The notes: a model not told the origin generated them from the letters alone. A stretch of 64,000 nt of DNA from Methylobacterium sp. R2-1 (GCF_014191355.1 NZ_JACHWM010000001.1:124001-188000), one strand, 5' to 3'. Shown: positions 1 to 9,473, numbered from the stretch's first letter. Numbers and translations: made by a program.

Positions 1-1022
1 TGCAGATGCAGGAGAGCCCGGCCTTCAAGAAGATGAAGGAAGAGGGCACCCACTCCAAGGCACCGCTTTCCGAGGCCTTCGGCCAGTGGAAGAACGCCAA
101 ATGGGCGCTGCTGGCCCTGCTCGGCCTCACCGCCGGCCAGGCCGTGGTCTGGTACACCGGCCAGTTCTACGCGCTGTTCTTCCTGCAGAGCATCCTGAAG
201 GTCGATCAGTTCACGGCCAACATCATGATCGCTTGGTCGCTGATCCTGGCAACCGGAGGCTTCCTGTTCTTCGGCAGCCTCTCGGACCGGATCGGCCGCA
301 AGCCGATCATCCTCGGCGGCTGCCTCATCGCGGCGCTCACCTACTTCCCGCTGTTCAACCTTCTGACCGCCCAGGCCAACCCGGCCCTGCACGCGGCTCA
401 GGCGAGCGTGCCGGTGGTGGTGAAGACGAACAAGGACGACTGCTCGTTCCAGTTCAATCCGGTCGGCACCGCCAAGTTCACCAAGGAGTGCGACGTCGCC
501 AAGGCGCTGCTCGCCCGCTCCGCCGTGAACTACACCACCGAGAACCAGCCGGCCGGCACGCCAACCGTGGTCAGCATCAACGGCAAGGATTTCCCCGTCG
601 CCGATCCAAGCTTCTCGAAGGCGGTGCCCGCGGCGCTGACCGAGGCGGGCTATCCGTCGGCGACGTCCAACCCCACGGTGATCAAGGCCTCGAACCCGGT
701 CGACATCTTCACGGGTCAGAAGCTCGCGGTCGTCGGTATCCTGACGATCCTCGTCCTCTACGTGACGATGGTCTACGGCCCGATCGCCGCCGCGCTGGTG
801 GAGCTGTTCCCGACCCGAATCCGCTACACCTCGATGTCGCTTCCCTACCACATCGGCAATGGCTGGTTCGGCGGCCTTCTGCCCGCCACCGCCTTCGCCA
901 TGGTGGCTCAGACCGGCGACATCTATTTCGGCCTCTGGTACCCGATCGTGATCGCGCTCTTCACCTTCGTGATTGGCCTGATCTTCATTCCCGAGACCAA
1001 GGACCGGGATATCCTGGCCTGA
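1..1022 (+). CDS. MFS transporter, MHS-like (5' end outside window)
   Basis: C-terminal part of a major facilitator superfamily permease of the inner membrane, most like the metabolite:H+ symporter branch; the substrate cannot be read. The frame is already open at the window edge (codon CAG at 3-5 precedes the first ATG at 6), so the true start and first helices are missing. Counting from that ATG, hydrophobic helices lie at about 33-64 and 70-120, with the MFS loop motif [11 protein letters not shown] near residue 90. A polar loop of about 110 residues follows (125-235) and holds two cysteines in CSFQFN and KECD. Four helices and a PETKDRD tail end the protein. Stop at 1020-1022. Confidence 0.88.
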   Translation, partial: QMQESPAFKKMKEEGTHSKAPLSEAFGQWKNAKWALLALLGLTAGQAVVWYTGQFYALFFLQSILKVDQFTANIMIAWSLILATGGFLFFGSLSDRIGRKPIILGGCLIAALTYFPLFNLLTAQANPALHAAQASVPVVVKTNKDDCSFQFNPVGTAKFTKECDVAKALLARSAVNYTTENQPAGTPTVVSINGKDFPVADPSFSKAVPAALTEAGYPSATSNPTVIKASNPVDIFTGQKLAVVGILTILVLYVTMVYGPIAAALVELFPTRIRYTSMSLPYHIGNGWFGGLLPATAFAMVAQTGDIYFGLWYPIVIALFTFVIGLIFIPETKDRDILA

Positions 1023-1050
1023 GGTTTTCGGGTCTGACTGGCCCATACGG

Positions 1051-1081
1051 AAAAGGCCCCGCCTCGCGGCGGGGCCTTTTT
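1051..1081. terminator. Bidirectional rho-independent terminator
   Basis: A strong GC stem (GGCCCCGCC / GGCGGGGCC) with a TCGC loop is flanked by AAAA on the left and TTTTT on the right. It can therefore stop both the MFS transcript (+) and the converging purH transcript (-). Confidence 0.9.
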
Positions 1082-1131
1082 CATTCCGGAAACCGTCTTG
1101 CCCCGTCGATGGACGTGCCGAGCGTGCCGCT

Positions 1132-2730
1132 TCAGTGCCGGAAGTGGCGCACGCCGGTGAACACCATGGCGAGCCCCGCCTCGTCGGCGGCCCGGATCAC
1201 CTCGTCGTCGCGCATCGAACCGCCAGGTTGGATCACGGCGGTGGCTCCGGCTTCCGCCGCGGCGAGCAAGCCGTCGGCGAAGGGGAAGAAGGCGTCGGAC
1301 GCCACCGCCGAACCCTTGGCGAGGGTCTCGGGCAGCCCGAGGCGCTGCGCCGCTTCCGCGGCTTTCCGCGCGGCGGTGATCGAGGAATCGACCCGCGACA
1401 TCTGCCCGGCACCGATGCCGACGGTGGCACTGCCCTTGGCGTAGACGATGGCGTTCGACTTCACATGCTTGGCCACCCGATAGGCGAAGCGCATGTCGGC
1501 GAGTTCGGCCTCGCTCGGAGCACGCTTGGTCACCACCTTCAGGTCCATCTCGTCCACGCTCAGGGCATCCCGGCCCTGGACTAGGAAGCCGCCCGCGACG
1601 GTGCGGACGGTCTCGCCCTTCGCCCGCGGATCGGCGAGGCCGCCAGCGAGCAGGAGCCGGAGGTTCTTCTTGGCGCCGATGATCGCCCTGGCCTCCTCGG
1701 AGGCGTCGGGGGCGATGATGACCTCGGTGAAGATCTCCACGATCTTGCGCGCCGCATCCGCATCGAGGGGGCGATTGAGGGCGACGATGCCGCCGAAGGC
1801 CGAGGTCGGGTCGCAGGCGAGCGCCCGCTCGTAGGCGTCCAGCAGGGTTGCGCCTTCCGCCACGCCGCAGGGATTGGCATGCTTGATGATCGCGACCGCC
1901 GCCGTGCGGGCGGGGTCGAACTCGGCGACACATTCGTAGGCCGCGTCGGTGTCGTTGAGGTTGTTGTAGGACAGTTCCTTGCCTTGGACCTGCCGGGCGG
2001 TGGCGATACCGGGACGCAAGGTGCCGGGCAGGCGGTAGAAGGCGGCTGACTGATGCGGGTTCTCGCCGTAGCGAAGGCCCTGCGCGAGGGTTCCGCCCAA
2101 GGCCTTGAAGGTCGGGGCCTCATCGCTTCCCTCGACCTTGGCGAGCCAATTGGCGATGGCCGCGTCGTAGGAGGCGGTCCGGGAAAATGCCTTCTGCGCG
2201 AGCCGGCGGCGGGTCGCGGCGGTGAGCCGGCCGTCCTGGGCAGCGAGCTCGGCGAGGATGGCCGCGTAGTCCGACACATCGACCACCACGGCGACGTCGC
2301 TGTGGTTCTTGGCTGCCGCGCGGATCATGGCAGGGCCGCCGACATCGATATTCTCGACGCAGTCGTCGTAGGCCTTGCCGGCCTTTAGCGTCTCCTCGAA
2401 TGGATAGAGGTTGACCACGAGCAGGTCGATCGCGCCGATGCCATGCGCTGCGAGCGCCGCCTGATGCTCGGGATTGTCGCGCACCGCGAGCAATCCGCCG
2501 TGGACCGCCGGATGGAGCGTCTTCACCCGGCCGTCCATCATCTCGGGAAAGCGTGTCAGCTCAGACACTTCCCGGACAGCCAGCCCCGCCTCCGACAGTG
2601 TGCGGTGGGTGCCGCCCGTCGAGACCAGTTCGACGCCGCGCCGGCTCAGCGCCGCGGCGAAGTCCGTGAGTCCGGTCTTATCCGAGACGGAGAGGAGGGC
2701 GCGGGTGACCCGGATCTGGTCGCGCGGCAT
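1132..2730 (-). CDS. purH: Bifunctional AICAR transformylase / IMP cyclohydrolase
   Basis: Catalyses the last two steps of de novo IMP synthesis in the cytosol. It is 532 aa from the ATG at 2730. An in-frame extension of 16 codons to 2778 is open, but family members begin near [18 protein letters not shown], so the shorter start is chosen. The N-terminal MGS-like cyclohydrolase domain (about 1-150) has [18 protein letters not shown] and the NLYPFEET segment. The AICARFT domain has IIKHANPCG (the Lys-His pair), YGENPHQ and a C-terminal FPFADG. It lies 129 bp downstream of the heparinase-like gene on the same strand, an order common in Alphaproteobacteria. Confidence 0.97.
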   Translation of the reverse strand: MPRDQIRVTRALLSVSDKTGLTDFAAALSRRGVELVSTGGTHRTLSEAGLAVREVSELTRFPEMMDGRVKTLHPAVHGGLLAVRDNPEHQAALAAHGIGAIDLLVVNLYPFEETLKAGKAYDDCVENIDVGGPAMIRAAAKNHSDVAVVVDVSDYAAILAELAAQDGRLTAATRRRLAQKAFSRTASYDAAIANWLAKVEGSDEAPTFKALGGTLAQGLRYGENPHQSAAFYRLPGTLRPGIATARQVQGKELSYNNLNDTDAAYECVAEFDPARTAAVAIIKHANPCGVAEGATLLDAYERALACDPTSAFGGIVALNRPLDADAARKIVEIFTEVIIAPDASEEARAIIGAKKNLRLLLAGGLADPRAKGETVRTVAGGFLVQGRDALSVDEMDLKVVTKRAPSEAELADMRFAYRVAKHVKSNAIVYAKGSATVGIGAGQMSRVDSSITAARKAAEAAQRLGLPETLAKGSAVASDAFFPFADGLLAAAEAGATAVIQPGGSMRDDEVIRAADEAGLAMVFTGVRHFRH

Positions 2731-2859
2731 GGGTATGGCCTGTGTCGTCGAGTGAGGAATTCGCGCGCGCGGTAGCACGGAACCGACAGGGGCGGCCAGT
2801 TGGACACGGTGATGTCCGAGTGCGGAAGCGGTTGTCTCAACCGCAGCATGACTCGGCTG

Positions 2860-4569
2860 TCAGACCTGTTCGATCCGCCAGCGCACCAGAATGTCTTCGT
2901 CGACCGACAGGTGCAGGACGATCTGCGCGGTCCGCCGCGCGCCGACGACGCCCGCGAAGTAGACGCTCTCCTCGATTGCCGCTGTCGCGCCCTCCGCGGA
3001 GAAGCGCCAGCGCTCACCGGCCGGCAGGACCAGAGTAACGCTGCCGTCCTCCTGGGGTTGGGCGGCGACGGCGGTGTGGAGATGAAAGCGCACCGCGACC
3101 GGTTGGGGACGCGCGCGCGGCTTGCCTTCACGACGGAAGGCGTCCTCACCTTCAAGCCGCACCGGGCCGCTGGAGAGGCGCCAACGGCGCTCGTGCAGGA
3201 TGCCGAATTCGACGACGTAGCCGTCATGGCGGGCGGCGAGGACGGCCGCCCCGTTCTCCGTGCGCCGCTCAACTGCGACGGGGCCGGGACCGCGCAGCAC
3301 CACGGGCCCGCGGCGCGCCAGAAGCCAGCGCGCGGCGAGCCGGCCGATCCACCAATCTTCCGGTTCGTCGAGGAAGCGGCAGGAGGAGGTGTCGGCGACC
3401 GTCGCCGTCGAATGCGCGGCGGTGCTGCGCGCTGCCCGGCGCAACTCGCCGCCGCTCGCGGGAGCGCCGCAATTGACGATGATGCGCTGCGCGCCGCTCG
3501 TCAGCTCGAAGGAGAGACACCCGGCGGAGGCGTCGCGCGACTGGTCCATCGGCGGCGGCGCGCCGACGTCGCAGACCATGACGACACGACCCGTTTCCAT
3601 CCGGGCATAGCCGGAATGGGAGGCGTACATCAGCGGCTCGGTGCCCGACCCGTCATAGACCAGGAGCGTGGCGAGATGGTCGGCCGCCGTGACCCCCATG
3701 CCGTTGAAGTGGCTGAGCGAGGCGTCGCCGTGGCGCAGCAGGCGCAGGGCCGGCAGCATCCGATCGACCGCACGTAGGAGGGCTTCGGGGGGATCGACGC
3801 TGCGGCTGAGGAAGCTCTGGCGAAGGGGCAGCAGATCGAGCAGCAATTCCATCGCGAAGCGCGGATCGCGCGAGCGGTGGCCGCCGTCGGGCAGGATTTG
3901 CGTATCGAGTTCGCGCACGAGGATGCGGGTCGCCCGGCGCAGGATCGGCTCGATGCCCTCGCAGCAGAGTCCGGCATAGGTCAACGCCACCGCCGCGAGC
4001 AGGCGCGACTGCGGCGGCGCCGAGCGGCGCAGCGAGCGTTCCAGCTCCCGCGCACCCTTTCCGACGGCCTTGAGGAAGGCTTGGTAGAAGGCGTGGTCGG
4101 CGCCCTCCAGCACCAGCGGCGACTGGCACAGGAACGAGATCAGCCGTCGCGACGCCACCGGCACCGGGCTGGCGCGGGCGGCCTCGCCCCGCCCGTTCAT
4201 GAAGTCCGAGACGAAGGCCCGGGCGTTGGCGCGGGCGAGTGCCGTGTCGGCGGCGCGCAGGTGGCGCAGCCAGCCGAAGCCGTAGAGCGCATCCGCCCAT
4301 TCGGGGGAGGGGGGATCGTAATCGAAGGGGGAGCGCCCGCTCACCACCAGCGAGCGGCCGGCGAAGACGAACAGGCCGGAATAGATGTCGTCGGCGAGCG
4401 AGGCGTCGCTGGTGCGCAGATCGTGCGGGGCGATGACGAGACCGGTCACCCGGGCGCGGGTGAGGATCTCGGGCCGCGCCGTGAGCCGCGCCGTCCGCTC
4501 GCGAACCGCGCGGACGATTTCACGACCGAGCAGGCGATAGAGCTGCCAGCGTTCGGGGCCCCTGCCCAA
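2860..4569 (-). CDS. Heparinase II/III family protein
   Basis: Belongs to the heparinase II/III family that sits upstream of purH in many Alphaproteobacteria; its substrate is unknown, and a role with polyanionic or cell-envelope glycans is inference. I choose the TTG at 4569 (569 aa) because a perfect GGAGG (4577-4581) lies 7 nt upstream. The ATG at 4653 would add 28 residues rich in Gly and Arg and has no such site. An alpha-helical domain (about 40-330) holds LYGFGWLRHLRA and LSHFNGMG. A beta-rich C-terminal half holds LMYASHSGYARME, VVMVCDVG and RIIVNCGAP. No signal peptide is evident. A perfect CtrA-type box lies about 100 bp upstream (4670-4685). Confidence 0.87.
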   Translation of the reverse strand: MGRGPERWQLYRLLGREIVRAVRERTARLTARPEILTRARVTGLVIAPHDLRTSDASLADDIYSGLFVFAGRSLVVSGRSPFDYDPPSPEWADALYGFGWLRHLRAADTALARANARAFVSDFMNGRGEAARASPVPVASRRLISFLCQSPLVLEGADHAFYQAFLKAVGKGARELERSLRRSAPPQSRLLAAVALTYAGLCCEGIEPILRRATRILVRELDTQILPDGGHRSRDPRFAMELLLDLLPLRQSFLSRSVDPPEALLRAVDRMLPALRLLRHGDASLSHFNGMGVTAADHLATLLVYDGSGTEPLMYASHSGYARMETGRVVMVCDVGAPPPMDQSRDASAGCLSFELTSGAQRIIVNCGAPASGGELRRAARSTAAHSTATVADTSSCRFLDEPEDWWIGRLAARWLLARRGPVVLRGPGPVAVERRTENGAAVLAARHDGYVVEFGILHERRWRLSSGPVRLEGEDAFRREGKPRARPQPVAVRFHLHTAVAAQPQEDGSVTLVLPAGERWRFSAEGATAAIEESVYFAGVVGARRTAQIVLHLSVDEDILVRWRIEQV

Positions 4570-4669
4570 GCCGTATCCTCCGAGCCTTCGAGACGGGCCG
4601 CATGGATTGCCGCCATGACCCCGACCGGGCGCCCGGCAGCCGGCTTCGGCCAAGCTTATGCGCGTCCTC

Positions 4670-4685
4670 TTAACCGGCCTTTAAC
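4670..4685. promoter_or_regulatory. Candidate CtrA-binding site (TTAA-N7-TTAAC)
   Basis: TTAA (4670-4673), a 7-bp spacer CCGGCCT, then TTAAC (4681-4685) match the alphaproteobacterial CtrA consensus exactly. The site lies in the gap between the sulfurtransferase and the heparinase-like gene, about 100 bp upstream of the latter's TTG start, which is where a regulator would act. Function is inferred from the motif alone. Confidence 0.55.
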
Positions 4686-4752
4686 GCTGTGTCGTCCTCT
4701 CGCAGCCCGAAATCCCCGGAATGCACCGACCGAAAAGGGGCCGGTCCGACCG

Positions 4753-5601
4753 TCAGGCGGGGCCGGTCTCGACGGGACGGGCGGGGTCAGCGCCCCATTC
4801 TGACCACGAGCCGTCGTAGAGCGCCCGCGGCTCCTTGCCCAACGTCTCGAGGGCCAGCGCGACGATGGCCGCGGTGACGCCCGAGCCGCAGGTGGTGATG
4901 ACGGGGCGATCGAGGTCGACCCCGGCTTCCGCGATCGCCGCGCGCAGCGAGGCCTCGTCCCGCAGCCGGCCATTCGCCTGGAGCGCGGCGTAGTGCAGAT
5001 TCCTGGCGCCAGGCATATGGCCTGGGCGTACGCCGGGGCGCGGCTCCGCCTCCTCACCGCGGAAGCGGGGACCGGAGCGGGCATCGACCACCTGAGCCGA
5101 GCCATTGGCCAGCGCGCGGGAGACGTCACCCGCGTCCGCTACGGCGCCGTTGTCGAGCCGCGCGGTGAAGTGTCGCCGATCGCGCGGACGGCCTTCGCCA
5201 TCCTCGGTCGGATAGCCCGCCGCGACCCAGGCGGGCATGCCGCCTTCCAGGATTTTGACGTCGTGCATGCCGAAGGTCTGGAGCATCCAGCGTACCCGCG
5301 GCGCCGAGAACAGACCCATCCCGTCATAGACGACGACCTGCGCCCCATCGCCGACGCCGAGCGCACGCATCTTCGAGGAGAACACCTCGGGCCGCGGCAG
5401 CATGTGGGGAAGTGGCGACCCGGTGTCGCTCATCGCGTCGAGGTCGAAGCGGATCGCACCGGGGATGTGGGCGGCGCGATACTCAGCCTCCGCGTCGCGC
5501 CCCTGCGCCGGCAGGTACCAGGAGGCGTCCAGTACGACGATGTCCGGCGCGCTGAGGCGCTGGTGCAGCCAGTCCACCGTGACGAAGGGCGATGCGGTCA
5601 T
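4753..5601 (-). CDS. sseA: 3-mercaptopyruvate/thiosulfate sulfurtransferase (double rhodanese)
   Basis: Moves a sulfane sulfur from 3-mercaptopyruvate or thiosulfate to thiol acceptors or cyanide in the cytosol. It is 282 aa from the ATG at 5601, with GAGGA five bases upstream; a longer frame to 5697 lacks family similarity at its N-terminus. Two rhodanese domains are visible: the inactive N-terminal one (FVTVDWLHQRL to MLQTFGMHDVKILEGG) and the C-terminal catalytic one (QVVDARSGPRFRGEE to LYDGSWSEWG). The active-site Cys is about residue 238, in the loop TTCGSGVTA. That CGSGVT loop favours mercaptopyruvate over thiosulfate specificity. It is probably transcribed alone. Confidence 0.94.
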   Translation of the reverse strand: MTASPFVTVDWLHQRLSAPDIVVLDASWYLPAQGRDAEAEYRAAHIPGAIRFDLDAMSDTGSPLPHMLPRPEVFSSKMRALGVGDGAQVVVYDGMGLFSAPRVRWMLQTFGMHDVKILEGGMPAWVAAGYPTEDGEGRPRDRRHFTARLDNGAVADAGDVSRALANGSAQVVDARSGPRFRGEEAEPRPGVRPGHMPGARNLHYAALQANGRLRDEASLRAAIAEAGVDLDRPVITTCGSGVTAAIVALALETLGKEPRALYDGSWSEWGADPARPVETGPA

Positions 5602-5788
5602 GAATGTCCTCGCCTGTGCGCGTACTCGCGGGGAAGACACCACATCCGGCATTGGCGGGAATTCGGCAAGGCCGGGAAGCGGAAACCTCCGCGTCACCGG
5701 GTCCCGCTCGTCCGAGGCCTTTCACAGGCCTGCGGCCAGCCCGATCTTCGGGTAAGCCCCATGCGGAGAGGCGAGGATACGAAGCGAC

Positions 5789-6025
5789 GTGCGAGAGACC
5801 TATCACATCGAGGTGCTCGGCCCCGAGGAGGCCGATGCACCGGGGGGCGTTCAGCAGCGGATCTCTGTGAGGACGTCGAGCCGGGAGGGGGCCGAGGAAC
5901 GGGCGCGGCGGCTGTTCGCGCGAGCCCGTGTTCCGCAGCGCTCCGGAACGGCAGCGGAGGCGGTGCGGGTGATCGATGGAGCGGGTGTGGAAGTGTTCCG
6001 GATGAGCCGGTTCGACGAAGGGTGA
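5789..6025 (+). CDS. Small conserved-looking hypothetical protein
   Basis: A 78-residue soluble protein that I cannot assign to a family. It starts with GTG at 5789; a GCGAGGA stretch lies some 12 bases upstream, so initiation is not strongly marked. The ending AVRVIDGAGVEVFRMSRFDE has an alternating hydrophobic pattern typical of a beta-hairpin, and the middle (GAEERARRLFARARV) looks helical. It stands alone, divergent from the sulfurtransferase and convergent with the RTX gene. The frame is consistent with GC-rich codon use. It may be a small Methylobacterium-type orphan. Confidence 0.6.
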   Translation: MRETYHIEVLGPEEADAPGGVQQRISVRTSSREGAEERARRLFARARVPQRSGTAAEAVRVIDGAGVEVFRMSRFDEG

Positions 6026-6084
6026 ATGTGTGATGCATAAACCCCCGACGCGGTGTGCGCGCCGGGGCTCGTGCTGCCGACGAC

Positions 6085-6110
6085 GATCCGGCGGCACCGC
6101 CGGATCGTTT
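6085..6110. terminator. Hairpin between convergent genes
   Basis: GATCCGGCGG and CCGCCGGATC form a perfect 10-bp inverted repeat separated by two bases, followed by GTTT. It sits between the 78-aa gene (+) and the RTX gene (-) and probably ends transcription from both sides. Confidence 0.6.
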
Positions 6111-6133
6111 CATCTCGTGCCGTGACGGATTCG

Positions 6134-7219
6134 TCAGGCGAAGGTGCCGTCGCCGAAAGTCGAGCGTCCTTCGACGGCGCCGTATTCCAGGTAGTGCTGC
6201 AGAGGATTGATGCCGGCTGCCGCAACGTCCCCGTACGCCGCCAGGTATTGTTTGGTGTCGAACTGAGCCGAGGGATCGCGCCCCTCTTTCCAGCCGTAGG
6301 TCAGGTAATGCTCGAGCGGGTTGATGCCGGCCGCCGCGACATCCTTATAGGCCGCCAGGTAGCCCTTCGTGTCGAAGAAGGCGTTCGGGTCGCGGCCTTC
6401 CTTCCAGCCGAAATCGCGGAAGTGCTGCTCGGCGTCGTTGCCGTTGTTGAAAACATCCTTGTATTGGCTCAGGTAGAACAGGTCATCCACCAGGGCATTG
6501 CCGTCGCCCTGAACAATGGAGCGGTCGGCAAATTGGAAGATTTCCGTGTTCTTTACAGTGTCTGTCGAATCCAAGCCGGTGATCACGGACCGGGTGCCGG
6601 CCGACGTGACACCGGCATCGGCGAAGTTGAAGGCGAAAACCGCAGTGTCGGTGCCGAGCGCGCCGTCGAGCGTGTTGGTGCCCGAACCGCCTGACATCCT
6701 ATCGTCGCCGTAGTCGCCGAAGACCACGTCGTTGCCCGCGTCGCCGAACAGCGCGTCGTTTCCAAGATCGCCGTCGACGAGGTCGTCGCCGTCTCCACCA
6801 CGGACGGTATCGTTGTCGTCGCCGCCGGCGACGAAGTCGTTGCCCTCATCGCCGACGACGAGATCGATGCCCGCCTCGCCAACGAGGAAGTCGTTTCCGA
6901 GGCCTCCGTAGAGCGCGTCGTCACCAGGATTGCCGGCCGCGTAATCATCGCCATCCTGGCCGTAGATCGTGTCGTTGCCGGCCTCACCGATGATCTGATC
7001 GAAGCCATTCGCGCCGAAGATCGTGTCGTTCCCGGGGCCGCCCGCGATGTAATCGAGATCGTTGCCACCCGTAATGGTGTCGTTTCCATCCTGCCCGTCG
7101 ATCCGATTGAAACCACCCGGATCCGTTATGACGTCGTTCCCGAGAAGGCCGAGAATGATGTCGGCGTCCGGTGTCCCGGCAAGAACATTGTCTACGTTCG
7201 TTCCCGTAATCGTCGCCAT
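6134..7219 (-). CDS. RTX-type calcium-binding protein with C-terminal tandem repeats
   Basis: Likely a type I-secreted extracellular protein of 361 aa. The ATG at 7219 is set by AGGAGA six bases upstream; the in-frame extension to 7264 is not needed. Residues about 10-200 hold some 17 glycine/aspartate nonapeptides such as GGPGNDTIF and GGDGDDLVD, the calcium-binding beta-roll of hemolysin-type proteins. A linker follows. The C-terminal 110 residues are three copies of a 33-residue unit with the core YLAAYKDVAAAGINPLEHY and the ending GWKEGRDP. There is no N-terminal signal peptide, as expected for type I export, and no enzymatic domain. No ABC/HlyD exporter lies nearby. Confidence 0.85.
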   Translation of the reverse strand: MATITGTNVDNVLAGTPDADIILGLLGNDVITDPGGFNRIDGQDGNDTITGGNDLDYIAGGPGNDTIFGANGFDQIIGEAGNDTIYGQDGDDYAAGNPGDDALYGGLGNDFLVGEAGIDLVVGDEGNDFVAGGDDNDTVRGGDGDDLVDGDLGNDALFGDAGNDVVFGDYGDDRMSGGSGTNTLDGALGTDTAVFAFNFADAGVTSAGTRSVITGLDSTDTVKNTEIFQFADRSIVQGDGNALVDDLFYLSQYKDVFNNGNDAEQHFRDFGWKEGRDPNAFFDTKGYLAAYKDVAAAGINPLEHYLTYGWKEGRDPSAQFDTKQYLAAYGDVAAAGINPLQHYLEYGAVEGRSTFGDGTFA

Positions 7220-7819
7220 TGCACATCTCCTGCCCAAACGGCTTTCAAACCGCCAATCGGGCATCCGATGCAGGATTGATGATGTTCCCGCCCCCGCGAA
7301 TTTTTTGATCTCACAAACTCGTTATTATATTTTGTTGGTCGTCTGAAAATAACGGCTAAGTTTTCAATATTGATATTTGATGTGATCTACGATCTTCTTG
7401 GATCGTGGGAAGGCATCCCGCGGTCTTCATGGTTCGGCGCCGGCATAATGGGCGGATCTGACGGCCCACCCATCGCGGTGGCTGAAGCCCGATTTGGGGC
7501 AACCCTTGACCACGTTCCGGAGAGCGCGCGAGTGGCCCACACCTCTGCATTGAATGCGATCGGATGCAGGCATCGCGCATTGACTTCGCAGGTGCAACGT
7601 CGCATATCGCACCTGCAGCGTCAGCGGCCACACGGGGTCGCTTGAGGGGGCTGCGTGACGGTTCGCGCCTTATCAAGGTCGCGCCCCGGCCCCTCTCTTC
7701 AACGTGCATGCACCCCAGGCCGCCCCATCACGCGGGCAGCCTCCCGGACTGACGGACCTCATTCCTTTTCCGAGCGCATTGTGCCGGATCGCAGGTTCCG
7801 CTGCCTTGAAAGTACCGAC
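7220..7819. other. 600-bp intergenic region, partly AT-rich
   Basis: Lies between the divergent RTX gene and the helicase. Bases about 7300-7385 are far richer in A/T than their surroundings and include a minus-strand TATAAT (plus 7324-7329) that could serve the RTX gene. On the plus strand TTGACT at 7580-7585 and ATATCG about 18 bases later could serve the helicase. An 8-bp inverted repeat lies inside that candidate promoter (7588-7616). I see no convincing gene here. Confidence 0.5.
7588..7616. repeat. Inverted repeat GCAGGTGC-N13-GCACCTGC upstream of helicase
   Basis: Perfect 8-bp arms are separated by 13 bases, overlapping a candidate sigma-70-like promoter about 200 bp upstream of the helicase start. 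It could be an operator or a leader hairpin; which one cannot be told from sequence. Confidence 0.5.
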
Positions 7820-9364
7820 TTGACCCAATTCACTGATTTCGGCCTCGCTCAGCCCGTGCTCCGCGCGCTGGAAGAGGCCGGCTACGTCACGCCGACCCCG
7901 ATCCAGGCGCAGGCGGTTCCGCCGGCGATGGAGGGCCGCGACCTCTGCGGCATCGCCCAGACCGGCACCGGCAAGACTGCCGCCTTCGCCCTGCCGATCC
8001 TGCACCGCCTGTCGCTCGATAACCGCCGCGCGCCGCGTCGCGGTTGCCGCGTGCTCGTGCTCTCGCCGACCCGCGAGCTGGCGAGCCAGATCGCCGAGAG
8101 CTTCTCCGATTACGGCCGGCACCTGCCCTACACCAACACCGTCGTGTTCGGCGGCGTGACCATCAGCCGCCAGGAGCGGGCGATCGCGCCGGGCGTCGAT
8201 ATCCTCGTCGCCACCCCGGGCCGGCTCATCGACCTCGTCGATCGCCGCGCGCTGACGCTGGAGGGCGTCGAGATCCTCGTCCTCGACGAGGCCGACCAGA
8301 TGCTCGACCTCGGCTTCATCCACGCGCTCAAGCGGATCGTGAAGATGCTGCCGGCGCGTCGCCAGAGCCTGTTCTTCTCGGCCACCATGCCGAAGAACAT
8401 CGCCGGCCTCGCCGACCAGTACCTCAGCAACCCGGTGCAGGTCGCGGTCACCCCGGTGGCGACCACCGCCGAGCGCGTCGATCAGCAGGTCATCTTCTGC
8501 CACACCGGCGCCAAGCAGGCCCTGCTCAACCACGTCCTGCGCGATCCGAAGATCGAGCGCGTGCTCGTCTTCACCCGGACCAAGCACGGTGCCGACCGGG
8601 TCGTGCGCGGTCTCGACAAGGCCGGCGTCGTCAGTGCGGCGATCCACGGCAACAAGAGCCAGCCGCAGCGCGAGCGGGCGCTCGCCGCCTTCCGCGACGG
8701 CTCCTGCCGCGTGCTCGTGGCCACCGACATCGCCGCGCGCGGCATCGATGTCGACGGCGTCACCCATGTCGTGAACTACGACCTGCCGAACGTGCCGGAG
8801 AGCTACGTCCACCGCATCGGCCGCACGGCTCGCGCCGGGGCGGAAGGTCAGGCGATCTCGTTCTGCAACGACGAGGAGCGCGCCTACCTGCGCGACATCG
8901 AGCGGACAACGCGCCAGAAGGTGCCGGTTGCCGGCTTCCCCGAGGGCTTCGTGCCGCCGAGCCGCCAGGAGGCGCAGGACAATGCTGCCGAGGAGGCACG
9001 CCGTCCGCCGCGCCAGCCGCAGGGTCGCCCCGGCCATCGCCAGGGACGCCCGGGCGGCAGTCGCGGCCAGGGTGGTGAGGGACGCGGCGAGCCGCGCGCT
9101 CACGAGGCCCGCGGCGGACGCCCCGGCGGCCAGCCGGGCCACCGCCAGGACCAGCGCGCCGCTGCCCCGCGTGCTGATGGTCAGCGGTCGGACCAGCGCC
9201 GCCCCGAGCGGGCCGGCGAGGCGCGTCCGCAGGGAGCTCGCCCCCAGGGCGCTCGTCCCCAGGGCGGCCGTCCGAACGATGGTCGCCGCGATGGACGCCC
9301 CGCGCGCTCCGGCGGCGAGGGCGGCCGGGCCATCGGTTGGCTCGACCGCGCGCCGCGCTCCTGA
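7820..9364 (+). CDS. DEAD-box RNA helicase (RhlE-like)
   Basis: ATP-dependent RNA helicase of the RhlE branch, likely in cold adaptation, ribosome assembly or RNA decay. It is 514 aa from the TTG at 7820, where the Q-motif region (FTDFGLAQPVLRALEE) begins. A GTG at 7781 is in frame but neither start has a good Shine-Dalgarno. Motifs in order: Q motif PTPIQAQ, Walker A AQTGTGKT, PTRELA, TPGRLID, DEAD, SAT, then the C-terminal RecA domain with VLVFTRTKHGADR, ATDIAARGID and HRIGRTARAG. The last ~120 residues are low-complexity Arg/Gly/Gln/Pro, including repeats of RPQGA, typical of RNA-binding tails. Confidence 0.93.
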   Translation: MTQFTDFGLAQPVLRALEEAGYVTPTPIQAQAVPPAMEGRDLCGIAQTGTGKTAAFALPILHRLSLDNRRAPRRGCRVLVLSPTRELASQIAESFSDYGRHLPYTNTVVFGGVTISRQERAIAPGVDILVATPGRLIDLVDRRALTLEGVEILVLDEADQMLDLGFIHALKRIVKMLPARRQSLFFSATMPKNIAGLADQYLSNPVQVAVTPVATTAERVDQQVIFCHTGAKQALLNHVLRDPKIERVLVFTRTKHGADRVVRGLDKAGVVSAAIHGNKSQPQRERALAAFRDGSCRVLVATDIAARGIDVDGVTHVVNYDLPNVPESYVHRIGRTARAGAEGQAISFCNDEERAYLRDIERTTRQKVPVAGFPEGFVPPSRQEAQDNAAEEARRPPRQPQGRPGHRQGRPGGSRGQGGEGRGEPRAHEARGGRPGGQPGHRQDQRAAAPRADGQRSDQRRPERAGEARPQGARPQGARPQGGRPNDGRRDGRPARSGGEGGRAIGWLDRAPRS

Positions 9365-9407
9365 TCGCCAAGCGATCACAAGCGATCTGATCTGAAGCGA
9401 TCCTTTC

Positions 9408-9434
9408 GGCGCGGGATGCGTTCTATCCCGCGCC
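9408..9434 (+). terminator. Hairpin after helicase
   Basis: GGCGCGGGA and TCCCGCGCC pair perfectly around a 9-base loop 44 bp after the helicase stop. No T-run follows, so it may be a transcript-stabilising stem rather than a true intrinsic terminator. Confidence 0.45.
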
Positions 9435-9473
9435 GTGCTCGTTCGAAGTGCGGTCCGGCAGGAGACAGGCGGG

